DNA from: an uncultured Dysosmobacter sp.
Lineage (GTDB): Bacteria; Bacillota; Clostridia; Oscillospirales; Oscillospiraceae
Length of the DNA stretch: 64,000 nt
Direction: 5' to 3'
Assembly (NCBI GenBank): GCA_934565855.1
Contig: CAKTIO010000009.1
Coordinates: 16,347 to 80,346, forward strand
The notes under the pieces are model-generated. The model made no database searches. It saw only the letters and a list, made by a program, of their open reading frames with translations, and had not been told where the DNA came from. The translations under genes were made by a program, and so were the position numbers. Below are positions 8,996 to 17,294 of this stretch, one piece after another. The stretch's first letter is position 1. Each line of letters begins with the position of its first letter.

Positions 8996-9042
8996 TGCCA
9001 TAGCAAATAAGACCCACCATTCATGAGGAGTGAATAGACCGT

Positions 9043-9291
9043 ATGTCTAACGAAGAAATTTTTGCAACCATGCAGAAGCTGGTATCTGAAGAATTTGCAC
9101 AGGACCCGGAGGAGATCACGATGGATACCTCTTTTGAAGAGGATCTGGGCGTGGATTCCGTGGACCTGGTAGAATTGGTCATGGCAATGGAAGAGGAATT
9201 TGAGGTCGGAGAGATTCAGGAGGATGAACTGAAGGGCTTGAAGACTGTGGGCGATGCAGTGCGTTTTATCGCTGCGAAGCTGAATCACTGA
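9043..9291 (+). CDS. acpP: Acyl carrier protein
   Basis: An 82-residue acidic four-helix protein carrying fatty acyl intermediates on phosphopantetheine. The attachment site is Ser39 in Leu-Gly-Val-Asp-Ser-Val-Asp-Leu-Val-Glu-Leu, the canonical Asp-Ser-(Leu/Val) motif. A GAGGAG ribosome-binding site precedes the ATG. It lies between plsX and rnc, the same relative order as in B. subtilis, but fabD and fabG are missing from the interval here. Confidence 0.97.
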   Translation: MSNEEIFATMQKLVSEEFAQDPEEITMDTSFEEDLGVDSVDLVELVMAMEEEFEVGEIQEDELKGLKTVGDAVRFIAAKLNH

Positions 9292-9299
9292 AAGCAGGA

Positions 9300-9327
9300 G
9301 GAAGCCCCGCATATCGCGGGGCTTCCT
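9300..9327 (+). terminator. Strong hairpin between acpP and rnc (possible terminator)
   Basis: An 11-bp perfect stem (GGAAGCCCCGC with GCGGGGCTTCC) and a five-base loop directly follow acpP. Only TTAT follows the stem, so termination would be partial at best. It may instead protect the abundant acpP message or act as an RNase III target ahead of rnc. Confidence 0.45.
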
Positions 9328-9348
9328 TATTGGAAAGGATAGGATTGT

Positions 9349-10056
9349 ATGGAGGGACTTGAACAGAAGCTGAATTATAAGTTCCGAAACCGCAGCCTTT
9401 TGAGTGAGGCATTGAATCACAGCTCTTACGCCAATGAACACCGGGGGCTGCATTTGAACAGTAACGAGCGGCTGGAATTTCTGGGCGACTCCGTGCTGGG
9501 CTTTGTGACTGCGGAATTTTTGTTTGTGCAGCATCCGGACCTGCCGGAGGGGGATCTGACGCGGATCCGCGCGGCGCTGGTGTGTGAGCAGAGCCTGTAT
9601 GAGGTGGCACAGAAGCTGGAACTGGGCAAATATTTAAAGCTGGGGCGCGGAGAAGAAGCCGGAGGCGGACGTACGCGTACCTCCATTTTGGCAGACGCGA
9701 CGGAGGCGGTCTTTGCTGCGGTGTATCTGGATGGCGGCATTGTAGAGGCATCGGCGCTGATCCACCGGGTTTTGCTGGATGCAGAGAAGGAAGAAGCCGT
9801 GGAAGAGCGGCGTCGGGATTACAAAACGGCGCTGCAGGAACTGGTTCAAAGAAAAGCCAATCAGGAGCTGACCTACCACATGACAGGAGAAGCGGGACCG
9901 GACCACAATAAGACGTTTTCCGCAGAGGTCCTGCTGAACGGACAGCAGGCAGGAACGGGAACCGGTCACAGCAAAAAGGAAGCCGAGCAGGCTGCCGCCG
10001 CCGCTGCATTGGAAAAGCTTCAGGCACAGCTGGATGCTCCGGAAGAGGAAAAATAA
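9349..10056 (+). CDS. rnc: Ribonuclease III
   Basis: This 235-residue double-strand-specific endoribonuclease processes rRNA precursors and structured mRNAs. The signature Asn-Glu-Arg-Leu-Glu-Phe-Leu-Gly-Asp-Ser-Val-Leu-Gly lies at residues 39-51. A second acidic cluster (Asp-Ala-Thr-Glu-Ala-Val-Phe) near residue 120 completes the metal site. The C-terminal third (about 155-225) is a double-stranded RNA-binding domain ending in an Ala-rich helix. In most Firmicutes rnc is followed by smc and ftsY. Here those genes lie about 26 kb downstream, and rnc ends in its own terminator. Confidence 0.97.
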   Translation: MEGLEQKLNYKFRNRSLLSEALNHSSYANEHRGLHLNSNERLEFLGDSVLGFVTAEFLFVQHPDLPEGDLTRIRAALVCEQSLYEVAQKLELGKYLKLGRGEEAGGGRTRTSILADATEAVFAAVYLDGGIVEASALIHRVLLDAEKEEAVEERRRDYKTALQELVQRKANQELTYHMTGEAGPDHNKTFSAEVLLNGQQAGTGTGHSKKEAEQAAAAAALEKLQAQLDAPEEEK

Positions 10057-10067
10057 AAGCAAGAAAC

Positions 10068-10107
10068 AGGCATAGCCGTGGATTATCTGCGGCTATGCCT
10101 GCTTTTT
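10068..10107 (+). terminator. Terminator between rnc and the convergent gamma-glutamyltransferase gene
   Basis: A perfect 11-bp stem (AGGCATAGCCG at 10068-10078 with 10090-10100) is followed by GCTTTTTG. It terminates rnc and may be partly bidirectional. Confidence 0.85.
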
Positions 10108-10122
10108 GTATCAGAAAGCCCC

Positions 10123-11751
10123 TTACCAGATCGCAACCGTACCGTCACAGCGTGGTTCTGTGCCGGCAATGTAAACGCCGTTTCCGCTGCGCCAGATGAT
10201 CTGCCCGCGTCCCATTAAAATGCGGTCATCGACTATAGAGACCTCGTGTCCCATTGCGCGCAGCTCATCGGCAATTTTATCCCCCGCCTCACATTCCAGC
10301 TCAAGCCGTTTGCCGCCGACCCACTGGATACGCGGTGCATCAAGCGCTTCCTGTGGGTTCATATGGTAGTCCAGTGTATTGACAAGAAGCTCGACCTGTC
10401 CCTGCGGCTGCATAAATGCACCCATCACACCGAATGGACCGACAGCAGCACCGTTCTTCAGCAGGAAACCGGGAATGATGGTGTGGTAGGATTTTTTACC
10501 ACCAGCAAGACAGTTGTCACTTTCCGCATTGAGTGTAAAATTCGCACCGCGGTTCTGGAGTGAAATACCCGTGCCTGGAATGGCAATGCCTGCGCCGAAG
10601 ATCGTATAATTACTCTGAATAAGCGATACCATGTTGCCCTCACGGTCAGCGGTGCAGAGGTAGATCGTACCGCCGCAGTGGGGATCGCCTGTCTTTGGTT
10701 CAAGGGCATGGTTGCAAATCAGCGCACGGCGGGAGGCAAGGTAGGAGGGATTGAGCAGCTCACTGACCGTTGTTTTCATATAGCGTGGGTCTGCAACATA
10801 GGTCTTTGTATCTGCAAAAGCGAGCTTGACTGTCTCCATCATCTTATGATAGCATTCGGCGCTTTCACGTTTTTCCGGCATGGTCATGCCGTTTAAGATA
10901 CCAAGCGCCATAAGTACGGTAATACCGTGACCGTTTGGAGGAATCTCACAGACCGTATAACCCCGGTAGTCCTGGGTGATCGGCTCGACCCATTCAGAAT
11001 GGTAATTGCGGAAGTCAGCTTCGCAGAAGTATCCGCCGGTGGAACGGGAGAAAGCAACGATCTGCTTCATCAGTTCTCCGCGGTAATAGCTCTCACAATT
11101 TGTTGCTGCCAGCTTGCGCATCGTTGCGGCGTAGTCCGGGAAACGAAAGATCTCACCTGCGTGGTAAGGCGTGCCGTCCGGCTTCATGAAGTATTTCCAC
11201 CAGTGCTCGTGTGGCGCGGGATTTTCTTCCATTGCCCTGGCAATGCGGCGGCTGTCGCGCTCCCACTGCCGCGCAACGTTTACTGGTACAGGATACCCAT
11301 CCTCCGCGTAAGAAATGGCGGGGGCAAACAGTTCGGTTAACGGCTTTGTGCCGAAGCGGCGGTTCAGCTCAGCCCAGCCGGCAGGTGCGCCAGGCACCAT
11401 TGTTGGAAGCCATCCGGATTTCGGAATTTCCGCATAGCCCATTGCACGGACCCTTTCAGCGCTGAGTGCCATCGGGGCGACACCGCTTGCATTGAGACCG
11501 TAGAGCTTTTTGTCACGCTCAATCCATACGAGCGCAAAGCAATCCGAACCAAGACCGTTTCCGGTGGGCTCCAGGAGGGGCATAGCGGCAGCCATGGCAA
11601 CGGCAGCGTCTACGGTATTGCCGCCGCTTTTCATTATGTCAATACCGATCTGCGCACCCAGCGGAACACTCGTGCAGGCAACGGCATTTTTGGCATAGAT
11701 GACGTTGCGCCGCGAAGCATACCGGTAAGTCAGCGGGTCAAAGTCAGGCAT
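10123..11751 (-). CDS. Gamma-glutamyltransferase family protein (YwrD-like)
   Basis: A 542-residue Ntn-hydrolase of the gamma-glutamyltranspeptidase family. Members cleave the gamma-glutamyl bond of glutathione or related amides after autocleavage into two subunits. The expected nucleophile is Thr362 in Cys-Gly-Gly-Thr-Ile-Tyr-Leu-Cys-Thr-Ala-Asp, followed by Asn-Met-Val-Ser-Leu-Ile-Gln-Ser-Asn-Tyr. This fits the YwrD-like branch rather than secreted Ggt. No signal peptide is visible, so it is probably cytoplasmic. An AAAGGAGG ribosome-binding site precedes the ATG, and a promoter is visible upstream. It stands alone between a terminator and a riboswitch region, so context gives no substrate. 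Confidence 0.9.
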   Translation of the reverse strand: MPDFDPLTYRYASRRNVIYAKNAVACTSVPLGAQIGIDIMKSGGNTVDAAVAMAAAMPLLEPTGNGLGSDCFALVWIERDKKLYGLNASGVAPMALSAERVRAMGYAEIPKSGWLPTMVPGAPAGWAELNRRFGTKPLTELFAPAISYAEDGYPVPVNVARQWERDSRRIARAMEENPAPHEHWWKYFMKPDGTPYHAGEIFRFPDYAATMRKLAATNCESYYRGELMKQIVAFSRSTGGYFCEADFRNYHSEWVEPITQDYRGYTVCEIPPNGHGITVLMALGILNGMTMPEKRESAECYHKMMETVKLAFADTKTYVADPRYMKTTVSELLNPSYLASRRALICNHALEPKTGDPHCGGTIYLCTADREGNMVSLIQSNYTIFGAGIAIPGTGISLQNRGANFTLNAESDNCLAGGKKSYHTIIPGFLLKNGAAVGPFGVMGAFMQPQGQVELLVNTLDYHMNPQEALDAPRIQWVGGKRLELECEAGDKIADELRAMGHEVSIVDDRILMGRGQIIWRSGNGVYIAGTEPRCDGTVAIW

Positions 11752-11781
11752 ATGGTCATCCTCCTTTGTCTGAGTGATTTC

Positions 11782-11810
11782 AGTATAGCAGAGTCTTTGA
11801 AAAGCGGCAA
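11782..11810 (-). promoter_or_regulatory. Promoter of the gamma-glutamyltransferase gene
   Basis: Reading the minus strand: TTGCCG, a 17-bp spacer, then TATACT about 30 bp before the ATG. Confidence 0.6.
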
Positions 11811-12061
11811 GGAGCGTGTTCTAAATCCGGTCATTATGTGGTTGATGGTACCGGGGGGAGAGGGGGATGGACTTTTGTGTTTGCACTGGCAGATTAGCAT
11901 TCGACAGTTCATTGCAATTAAAAAGCAGAAAAAGTGAGCGGATATCTGCATTCACGGGAAAGTGAAGTGTAATTAGACGCATTGCCATATCCCTTGCAAA
12001 TATAGCCGACAGATTTGTTGGACTTGCCGTTGTAATGTGTTTGGAAAAATGTTACACTTTG
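11811..12061. other. Non-coding gap upstream of the lysine riboswitch
   Basis: No credible gene was found in these 250 bases. The region is AT-rich towards its right end and must contain the promoter for the riboswitch transcript. I could not settle on one -35/-10 pair: TTGGAC at 12018 is the best -35 but lacks a good partner. Confidence 0.5.
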
Positions 12062-12328
12062 TTTTGTAATAAGGTAGAGGTGCGTTTTGCTAAGAGTATG
12101 GTCACTCCGAAAAGGGAAGTCGCGATTCCTGGAGGATCGAAAAGGAGAAAACGCCGAAGGCAGGCGAGGCGGAAGCTTGACCTGGTTATATGCAAAAGAT
12201 GCGTATAACTGTCGCATGATTGCGGAGAGCTGTCCATTACAAAAACATGGATTCATGCCTGCTGGGGCGGCGGGCGTATGATATGGAATTGTACGAAGGC
12301 AGTCGATGGAATCATCGGCTGCTTTTTT
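12062..12328 (+). promoter_or_regulatory. Lysine riboswitch (L box) with intrinsic terminator
   Basis: Conserved lysine-aptamer strings occur in order: AGGTAGAGGTGCG (12072-12084), AGAGTATGGTCACTC, GCCGAAGG, a hairpin ending in ATAACTGTCGCA, and GGAGAGCTGTCC (12224-12235). The closing P1 helix is TTTTGTAAT (12062-12070) with ATTACAAAA (12236-12244). Downstream, GCAGTCGATG pairs with CATCGGCTGC (12299-12322, one G-U) and is followed by six T residues. The architecture is that of an OFF switch: lysine binding stabilises P1 and permits termination before the transporter gene. The class is established; the assignment is by motif reading, not by covariance search. Confidence 0.93.
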
Positions 12329-12358
12329 GCTATGTAAAAAATGAAAAGAGGTAAATGT

Positions 12359-13888
12359 ATGGAATCCGTATATGTTGGCGCATTATCCCTGCTGCCTCCC
12401 ATAGTGGCGATTGTGCTGGCTCTGCTGACAAAGGAAGTGGTACTGTCTTTGGTAGCAGGTATCCTGTCCGGTACGTTCATCTATGCAGTCGCGTCCGGAC
12501 TGAACCCTGTGGTGGCGCCTGTGAACATCATGTTTGAGCTGATCATCAGCCGGGCAGATATGTATATCATTCTGTTCTGCTTCCTGTTGGGATCTCTGGT
12601 CTATTTGATCAACGCTTCCGGTGGTGCAAAGGCGTATGGCCGCTGGGCGACAAAGGTCATCAAATCCAAGCGGCAGACCACGCTGCTGACCACCTTCCTT
12701 GGCTGCATGATCTTTGTGGACGATTACTTTAATGCCTTGACGGTCGGCTCTGTGATGAAGCCTGTTTCCGACCAGTACAAGGTCAGCCGTCCCAAGCTTG
12801 CCTACCTGATCGACTCCACCTCCGCTCCCATCTGCATCCTGATTCCCATTTCCACATGGGGCGCCGCCGTGGGCAGCTATCTGACGGACACAGGAGTGTT
12901 TGATTCCGGCTTCACGGGCTTTATGGCAATGGTGCCCTGCAACCTGTACGCACTGCTGTGTCTGCTGATGGTGGTGCTGATCTGCCTGTTCTCATGGGAT
13001 TTTGGCCCGATGTATAAGTTTGAACGCCTGGCAGACAAGGGGGACCTCTCCGCCATTTCCAGCGAGGACTATGAGAAGATCGAAAACTCCAAGGCGTCTC
13101 TGATCGACATGGTGGTTCCGGTGGCGGTGCTGGTGGTGTTCTCCATCCTTGCCATGATGTATATCGGCGGTTATTGGAGCGATGATCCCGCTGTGGCGCA
13201 CCAGTTCGGCGCCGCGCTGGGAAACAGCAGCTCCGGTCAGGCGTTGACATGGGGATCCTTTGCGTCCCTGATTGTGACGATGGTGTTGTATGTCTCCCGT
13301 AAGATCATGACGTTCCATGAGTATCTGGATAATGTGATCAAGGGCATGGAGCCGATGATCACGGCGGGCGTGATCCTGTTTCTGGCGTGGGCAATCGGCG
13401 GCGTGTGCCGCGAGCTGCTGAGCACACCGGAGTATGTCAGCAACCTGTTCCGCACCATGGGCATTCCCGGAGCCGTCCTGCCCATGATCGTCTTTATCTT
13501 CGCCGCGTTCCTGAGCTTTTCTACCGGCACGTCTTGGGGTACATTCGCTATTTTGATTCCCATTGTTTCTCCGGTGGCACAGTCCATTGCGCCGAACCTG
13601 GTGGTGGTGTCTCTGGCTGCCACACTTGCCGGCAGCATCTTTGGCGACCACTGCTCTCCCATTTCCGATACCACGATCCTCTCCAGCACGGGTGCAAGCT
13701 GCCGGCATCTGGACCATGTCAACAGCCAGATGCCCTATGCGCTCCTGCTGGCAGTGTGCAGCTTGATTGGCTACGGTGTGATCGGATTTACTGGTATGGT
13801 TTATCTGGGACTGGCAGTATCTGTGGTGCTGCTGGTGGTACTGCTGGTGGTACTGCACCGCGGCGCTGTGAAAAAGTACGGTGATTGA
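12359..13888 (+). CDS. NhaC-family carrier under lysine riboswitch control; predicted lysine transporter (LysW-type)
   Basis: A 509-residue integral membrane protein with about 11-12 hydrophobic segments and the family block Phe-Val-Asp-Asp-Tyr-Phe-Asn-Ala-Leu near residue 120. It also has Thr-Ser-Ala-Pro-Ile-Cys-Ile-Leu-Ile-Pro and a C-terminal Gly-Asp-His-Cys-Ser-Pro-Ile-Ser-Asp-Thr. Family annotation alone would give Na+/H+ antiporter. The lysine riboswitch directly upstream argues for Na+-coupled lysine uptake instead. Such NhaC-like LysW transporters were predicted earlier from riboswitch surveys of Firmicutes. The start is the ATG at 12359, preceded by AGAGG, not the ATG six codons upstream. 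Confidence 0.88.
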   Translation: MESVYVGALSLLPPIVAIVLALLTKEVVLSLVAGILSGTFIYAVASGLNPVVAPVNIMFELIISRADMYIILFCFLLGSLVYLINASGGAKAYGRWATKVIKSKRQTTLLTTFLGCMIFVDDYFNALTVGSVMKPVSDQYKVSRPKLAYLIDSTSAPICILIPISTWGAAVGSYLTDTGVFDSGFTGFMAMVPCNLYALLCLLMVVLICLFSWDFGPMYKFERLADKGDLSAISSEDYEKIENSKASLIDMVVPVAVLVVFSILAMMYIGGYWSDDPAVAHQFGAALGNSSSGQALTWGSFASLIVTMVLYVSRKIMTFHEYLDNVIKGMEPMITAGVILFLAWAIGGVCRELLSTPEYVSNLFRTMGIPGAVLPMIVFIFAAFLSFSTGTSWGTFAILIPIVSPVAQSIAPNLVVVSLAATLAGSIFGDHCSPISDTTILSSTGASCRHLDHVNSQMPYALLLAVCSLIGYGVIGFTGMVYLGLAVSVVLLVVLLVVLHRGAVKKYGD

Positions 13889-13900
13889 TCAAGATTTTGA

Positions 13901-13929
13901 TTGCTTCCAGAGACTGGAGCCGTTACAAT
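13901..13929 (+). promoter_or_regulatory. Putative promoter of the aldo/keto reductase-glycyl radical enzyme operon
   Basis: TTGCTT (13901-13906), a 17-bp spacer and TACAAT (13924-13929), just after the transporter stop. A GC-rich hairpin at about 13950-13981 (ACCCGCATTGG with CCGGTGCGGGT) follows in the leader without a T-run. Confidence 0.55.
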
Positions 13930-14007
13930 AAAATCAAGTGATTGCGCATCACCCGCATTGGCTCCTGGCCGGTGCGGGTCGTGTGCTACTGGAAGAAGGA
14001 ATATACC

Positions 14008-14886
14008 ATGCTGAAAGATCAAATTTTGCTGCCGGATGGTTCCTATATGCCCAGGCTGGGACAGGGGACTTGGCAGATGGCAGAGGATGACCGTAAGGCG
14101 GAGCGAGAGATTGCGGGGCTTCGCCATGGGTTTGATGTCGGATTCCATCTGATTGACACTGCTGAAATGTACGCCGATGGAAAGGCGGAGCTGTTGGTGG
14201 GAAAAGCATTAAAGGGCTATGACCGGGCAAAACAGTTTATTGTGACCAAGGTCTATCCGGCAAACGCCAACCGCCGCCGTATCCGTTCCAGTCTCGACCG
14301 CTCCCTCACGCTGCTTGGAACGGACTATGCCGACCTGTACCTGCTGCACTGGCGGGGAGAATCCGACCTCTGTGAGGTGGTGGCATGTATGGAGGAGCTG
14401 AAGGCGGAGGGAAAGATCCGCCGCTGGGGCGTGTCCAACTTTGACGTGGAGGATATGGAGGCACTATGGAAGGTGCCGGATGGCAAAAATTGCTGCATCA
14501 ACCAGATTCTCTATAATCTCGGCAGCCGGGGGATTGAGTATGACCTGCTGCCGTGGCAGCGGGAGCATCATGTGCCCTTCATGGCATATTGCCCGGTGGG
14601 TCAGGCAGGGGCTTTGGTTACGCAGGATCATGTATCCAAGGAGCGGATCATGCAGGACGCCAATGTCAAGGCGGTGGCACAGCGCCACGGCTGCTCCATC
14701 GTGCAGCTGCTGCTGGCGTTTGTGCTGCGGCTGGAAGATATGGCAGCCATTCCCAAAGCCGTTGGGTTTGACCATATTGATGAAAACTATGCCGCCCGGA
14801 GCATCGTACTGACGGAGGAGGACATTGCCCAACTGTCACAGTCCTTCCCGGCACCTGTGGAAAAGGTTCCCATGGAGAAATATTAA
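14008..14886 (+). CDS. Aldo/keto reductase
   Basis: A 292-residue NAD(P)H-dependent (alpha/beta)8-barrel oxidoreductase. The catalytic tetrad can be read as Asp50, Tyr55, Lys81 and His114, in Leu-Ile-Asp-Thr-Ala-Glu-Met-Tyr, Ile-Val-Thr-Lys-Val-Tyr-Pro and Tyr-Leu-Leu-His-Trp. A C-terminal Ala-Ile-Pro-Lys-Ala-Val block contacts the cofactor phosphate in relatives. The start is the ATG at 14008 with AAGGAA seven bases upstream; the frame is open further back to 13942. It lies 29 bp before the glycyl radical enzyme, so it probably reduces an aldehyde or ketone made by, or fed to, that enzyme. This link is inference. Confidence 0.92.
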   Translation: MLKDQILLPDGSYMPRLGQGTWQMAEDDRKAEREIAGLRHGFDVGFHLIDTAEMYADGKAELLVGKALKGYDRAKQFIVTKVYPANANRRRIRSSLDRSLTLLGTDYADLYLLHWRGESDLCEVVACMEELKAEGKIRRWGVSNFDVEDMEALWKVPDGKNCCINQILYNLGSRGIEYDLLPWQREHHVPFMAYCPVGQAGALVTQDHVSKERIMQDANVKAVAQRHGCSIVQLLLAFVLRLEDMAAIPKAVGFDHIDENYAARSIVLTEEDIAQLSQSFPAPVEKVPMEKY

Positions 14887-14915
14887 CGGAGATTTCACAA
14901 AGGAGAGCAAAGCGT

Positions 14916-17294
14916 ATGACTGATCGTGTTCAAGCGTTGAGAAATAAATATTTCAGCTCCCGTCCCTGCATCACTGCCGAGCGCCTTGTGCTGCAAACGG
15001 AAGCCTATCAGAGGTTTGCCGGAGACGCCGCACCGCTGTTTCGTGCCAAGGTGGTCAATTATATCATGGAGCGTATGACCACTCTGATCATGGACAACGA
15101 GCTGATTGTCGGCACCCCCACCAACAAGTACCGCGGCGCCAACCTGCATCCGGAATTCCAGTCCGCGGAAAAGTTCTATCTCCACGATATTGATGATTTC
15201 CCCACCCGGAAGTGTGACCCCTATGATATCTCTCCGGAGGATCGGGAGACCATCGTAAAGACCCTGAAGGAATATTGGATCGGTCGCTCTATGGAGGACA
15301 TCGCATCGCAGGTGCTGCCGCCCGACATTGAGAAGGCACGGCGGGAGGACCTCATTTCCGTGGGTCTGCGCAACGGTGTGTCCGGCGAGACCACCTGCGA
15401 CCATGAGAAGCTGCTGCGCGTGGGTCTGCGGGGCTATATCAATGAATGCCGGGAGCGCATTGCCGCCACATGCAGCCAGAGCGCGGAGGAGCAGGAGAAG
15501 ATCGACTTCTGGAATGCCTGCATCATCCAGTGCGAGGGGCTCATTACCTATGCTCACCGGATGGCGGATGAGGCACAGCGCCAGGCGGAGCAGTGTGCGG
15601 ATTCCGCCCGCAGGGCGGAGCTGATGCAGATTGCCGCCAACTGCCGCGTGGTGCCGGAAAATCCGCCGGAGACCTTCTGGCAGGCATTGCAGATGGTGTG
15701 GTTCGCCCATGTGTATTTCCACATTGAGGTGTGCACCACTGCCTGCGGCTTCGGTCGGTTTGACCAGTATATGTGGCGTTTTTACCGCAAGGACGTGCTG
15801 GAGGATAAGAGCCTGAGCCGGGAAAGGGCGCTGGAGCTTCTGGAATGCTTCTATCTGAAAGCTTGCGAGGTCTACGAGGTGCGTGACCAGTGGTACGCCT
15901 CGTCCTTTGCCGGCTATCCCATGTGGCAGATTCTGGTGGTGGGCGGTCAGACGCCGGATGGACAGGATGCCAGCAATGACCTCTCCTATCTCTGCCTGGA
16001 CGCTGCCTCGGAAATGCAGACCACGCAGCCCGTCATGGCACTGCGCGTCTGGAAGGGTACGCCCGAAGCACTGATGCGCAAGGGCTGTGAGATGGTGCAG
16101 GCGGGCATGGCGAATCCCGGCTTCTTCAACGATGAGGCGGCGATGAAAATGTCTCTCGGCAAGGGCTGCACCATCGAAGAGGCGCGGGACTGGACCATTG
16201 TGGGCTGCATTCAGCCCGGTCCCGGCGGCGGGACCACCGATGGTTCGCCTGATGCCGGTTATGTCAATGCGCCCAAGGTGCTGGAGCTGGTGCTGCACAA
16301 CGGCATCGACCCTGCCACCGGAGACCGGATGGGCTTGGAGACCGGCGATCCCCGAGACTTCAAAAGCATTGAAGAATTGAAAGATGCAGTGAAAAAACAG
16401 TTGCTCTATTTCTACAATAAGATCCGCGTGGGCTACAATATGATGCAGCCCTACCATGCTACCCGTTTCCCTGTGATTTTTGCATCCATGGTTACCAAGG
16501 GCTGTGTGGAGTCTGGCAAGTCTGTCCAGCAGGGCGGTGCAAAGTATTCTACTGCGGGGATGTTTGTCACTGGTGCGGCGAATCTGGCAGATTCTCTGGT
16601 GGCAATCGAGAAATGCGTCTTTGAGGACCACGACCTCACGATGGACCAGCTGATCCGGGTGCTGGATAAGAATTTTGAGGGGGAGGAGCGGACACGGCAG
16701 CTGCTGCTCAACAAGCCTGCCAAGTTCGGCAATGACGATGCACATGTGGATGGTGTGTACCGTGAAATGCTGCAATTCATTGCCTCCAATGTCCAGTCCT
16801 GGCACGATGCGCGGGGCGGCTATTATTCCTTCTCCAACCTTTCCCAGACGGTGAATGTATCCCACGGCGCGGTCTGCGGTGCAACGCCGGATGGACGCCT
16901 TGCCGGAGAAGCCTTCTGCGACAATGCCTCTCCCATGATGGGACGGGATGTCAACGGTCCCACCGCCACAGTGAAATCTGTCGCGTCTATGGGTCAGGAA
17001 AACTTCCACGACGGCGCACTGTTCAATATCCGCTTTGACCCGCAGGGTGTCAGTGGAGAGCGGGGATTGCAGGCGATTGAGGGTGTGATCCGTACGTTCT
17101 TCACTCACGGTGGCGAGCATATCCAGATCAACGTGGTAGACGATGAGACCCTGAAGGCGGCACAGAAGCATCCGGAGCAGTACCGCGGACTGATGGTGCG
17201 CGTGGCTGGCTATATGGCGTATTTCACAGAGCTGGACAAGGATGCGCAGGATTCCATCATTTACCGTACCACGCATTACCGCACCGCCGTATGA
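14916..17294 (+). CDS. Glycyl radical enzyme of unassigned specificity
   Basis: This 792-residue protein has the PFL-like fold region and a C-terminal glycyl radical loop, Met-Val-Arg-Val-Ala-Gly-Tyr-Met-Ala-Tyr-Phe, with the radical on Gly765. The thiyl residue is Cys431 in Ile-Val-Gly-Cys-Ile-Gln-Pro-Gly-Pro-Gly-Gly-Gly. Glycerol and propanediol dehydratases, choline lyase, hydroxyproline dehydratase, isethionate lyase and hydroxyphenylacetate decarboxylase have Glu two residues after this Cys; here it is Gln433. PFL itself has Cys-Cys, which is also absent. The reaction therefore cannot be assigned. The gene starts at an ATG preceded by AAAGGAGAG and overlaps the activase by four bases. 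Confidence 0.93.
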   Translation: MTDRVQALRNKYFSSRPCITAERLVLQTEAYQRFAGDAAPLFRAKVVNYIMERMTTLIMDNELIVGTPTNKYRGANLHPEFQSAEKFYLHDIDDFPTRKCDPYDISPEDRETIVKTLKEYWIGRSMEDIASQVLPPDIEKARREDLISVGLRNGVSGETTCDHEKLLRVGLRGYINECRERIAATCSQSAEEQEKIDFWNACIIQCEGLITYAHRMADEAQRQAEQCADSARRAELMQIAANCRVVPENPPETFWQALQMVWFAHVYFHIEVCTTACGFGRFDQYMWRFYRKDVLEDKSLSRERALELLECFYLKACEVYEVRDQWYASSFAGYPMWQILVVGGQTPDGQDASNDLSYLCLDAASEMQTTQPVMALRVWKGTPEALMRKGCEMVQAGMANPGFFNDEAAMKMSLGKGCTIEEARDWTIVGCIQPGPGGGTTDGSPDAGYVNAPKVLELVLHNGIDPATGDRMGLETGDPRDFKSIEELKDAVKKQLLYFYNKIRVGYNMMQPYHATRFPVIFASMVTKGCVESGKSVQQGGAKYSTAGMFVTGAANLADSLVAIEKCVFEDHDLTMDQLIRVLDKNFEGEERTRQLLLNKPAKFGNDDAHVDGVYREMLQFIASNVQSWHDARGGYYSFSNLSQTVNVSHGAVCGATPDGRLAGEAFCDNASPMMGRDVNGPTATVKSVASMGQENFHDGALFNIRFDPQGVSGERGLQAIEGVIRTFFTHGGEHIQINVVDDETLKAAQKHPEQYRGLMVRVAGYMAYFTELDKDAQDSIIYRTTHYRTAV

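Noticed and set aside
14895..17276. 793-codon open frame on the minus strand
   Set aside because: Antisense of the glycyl radical enzyme gene; composition (His, Arg, Ile) is typical of a shadow frame.
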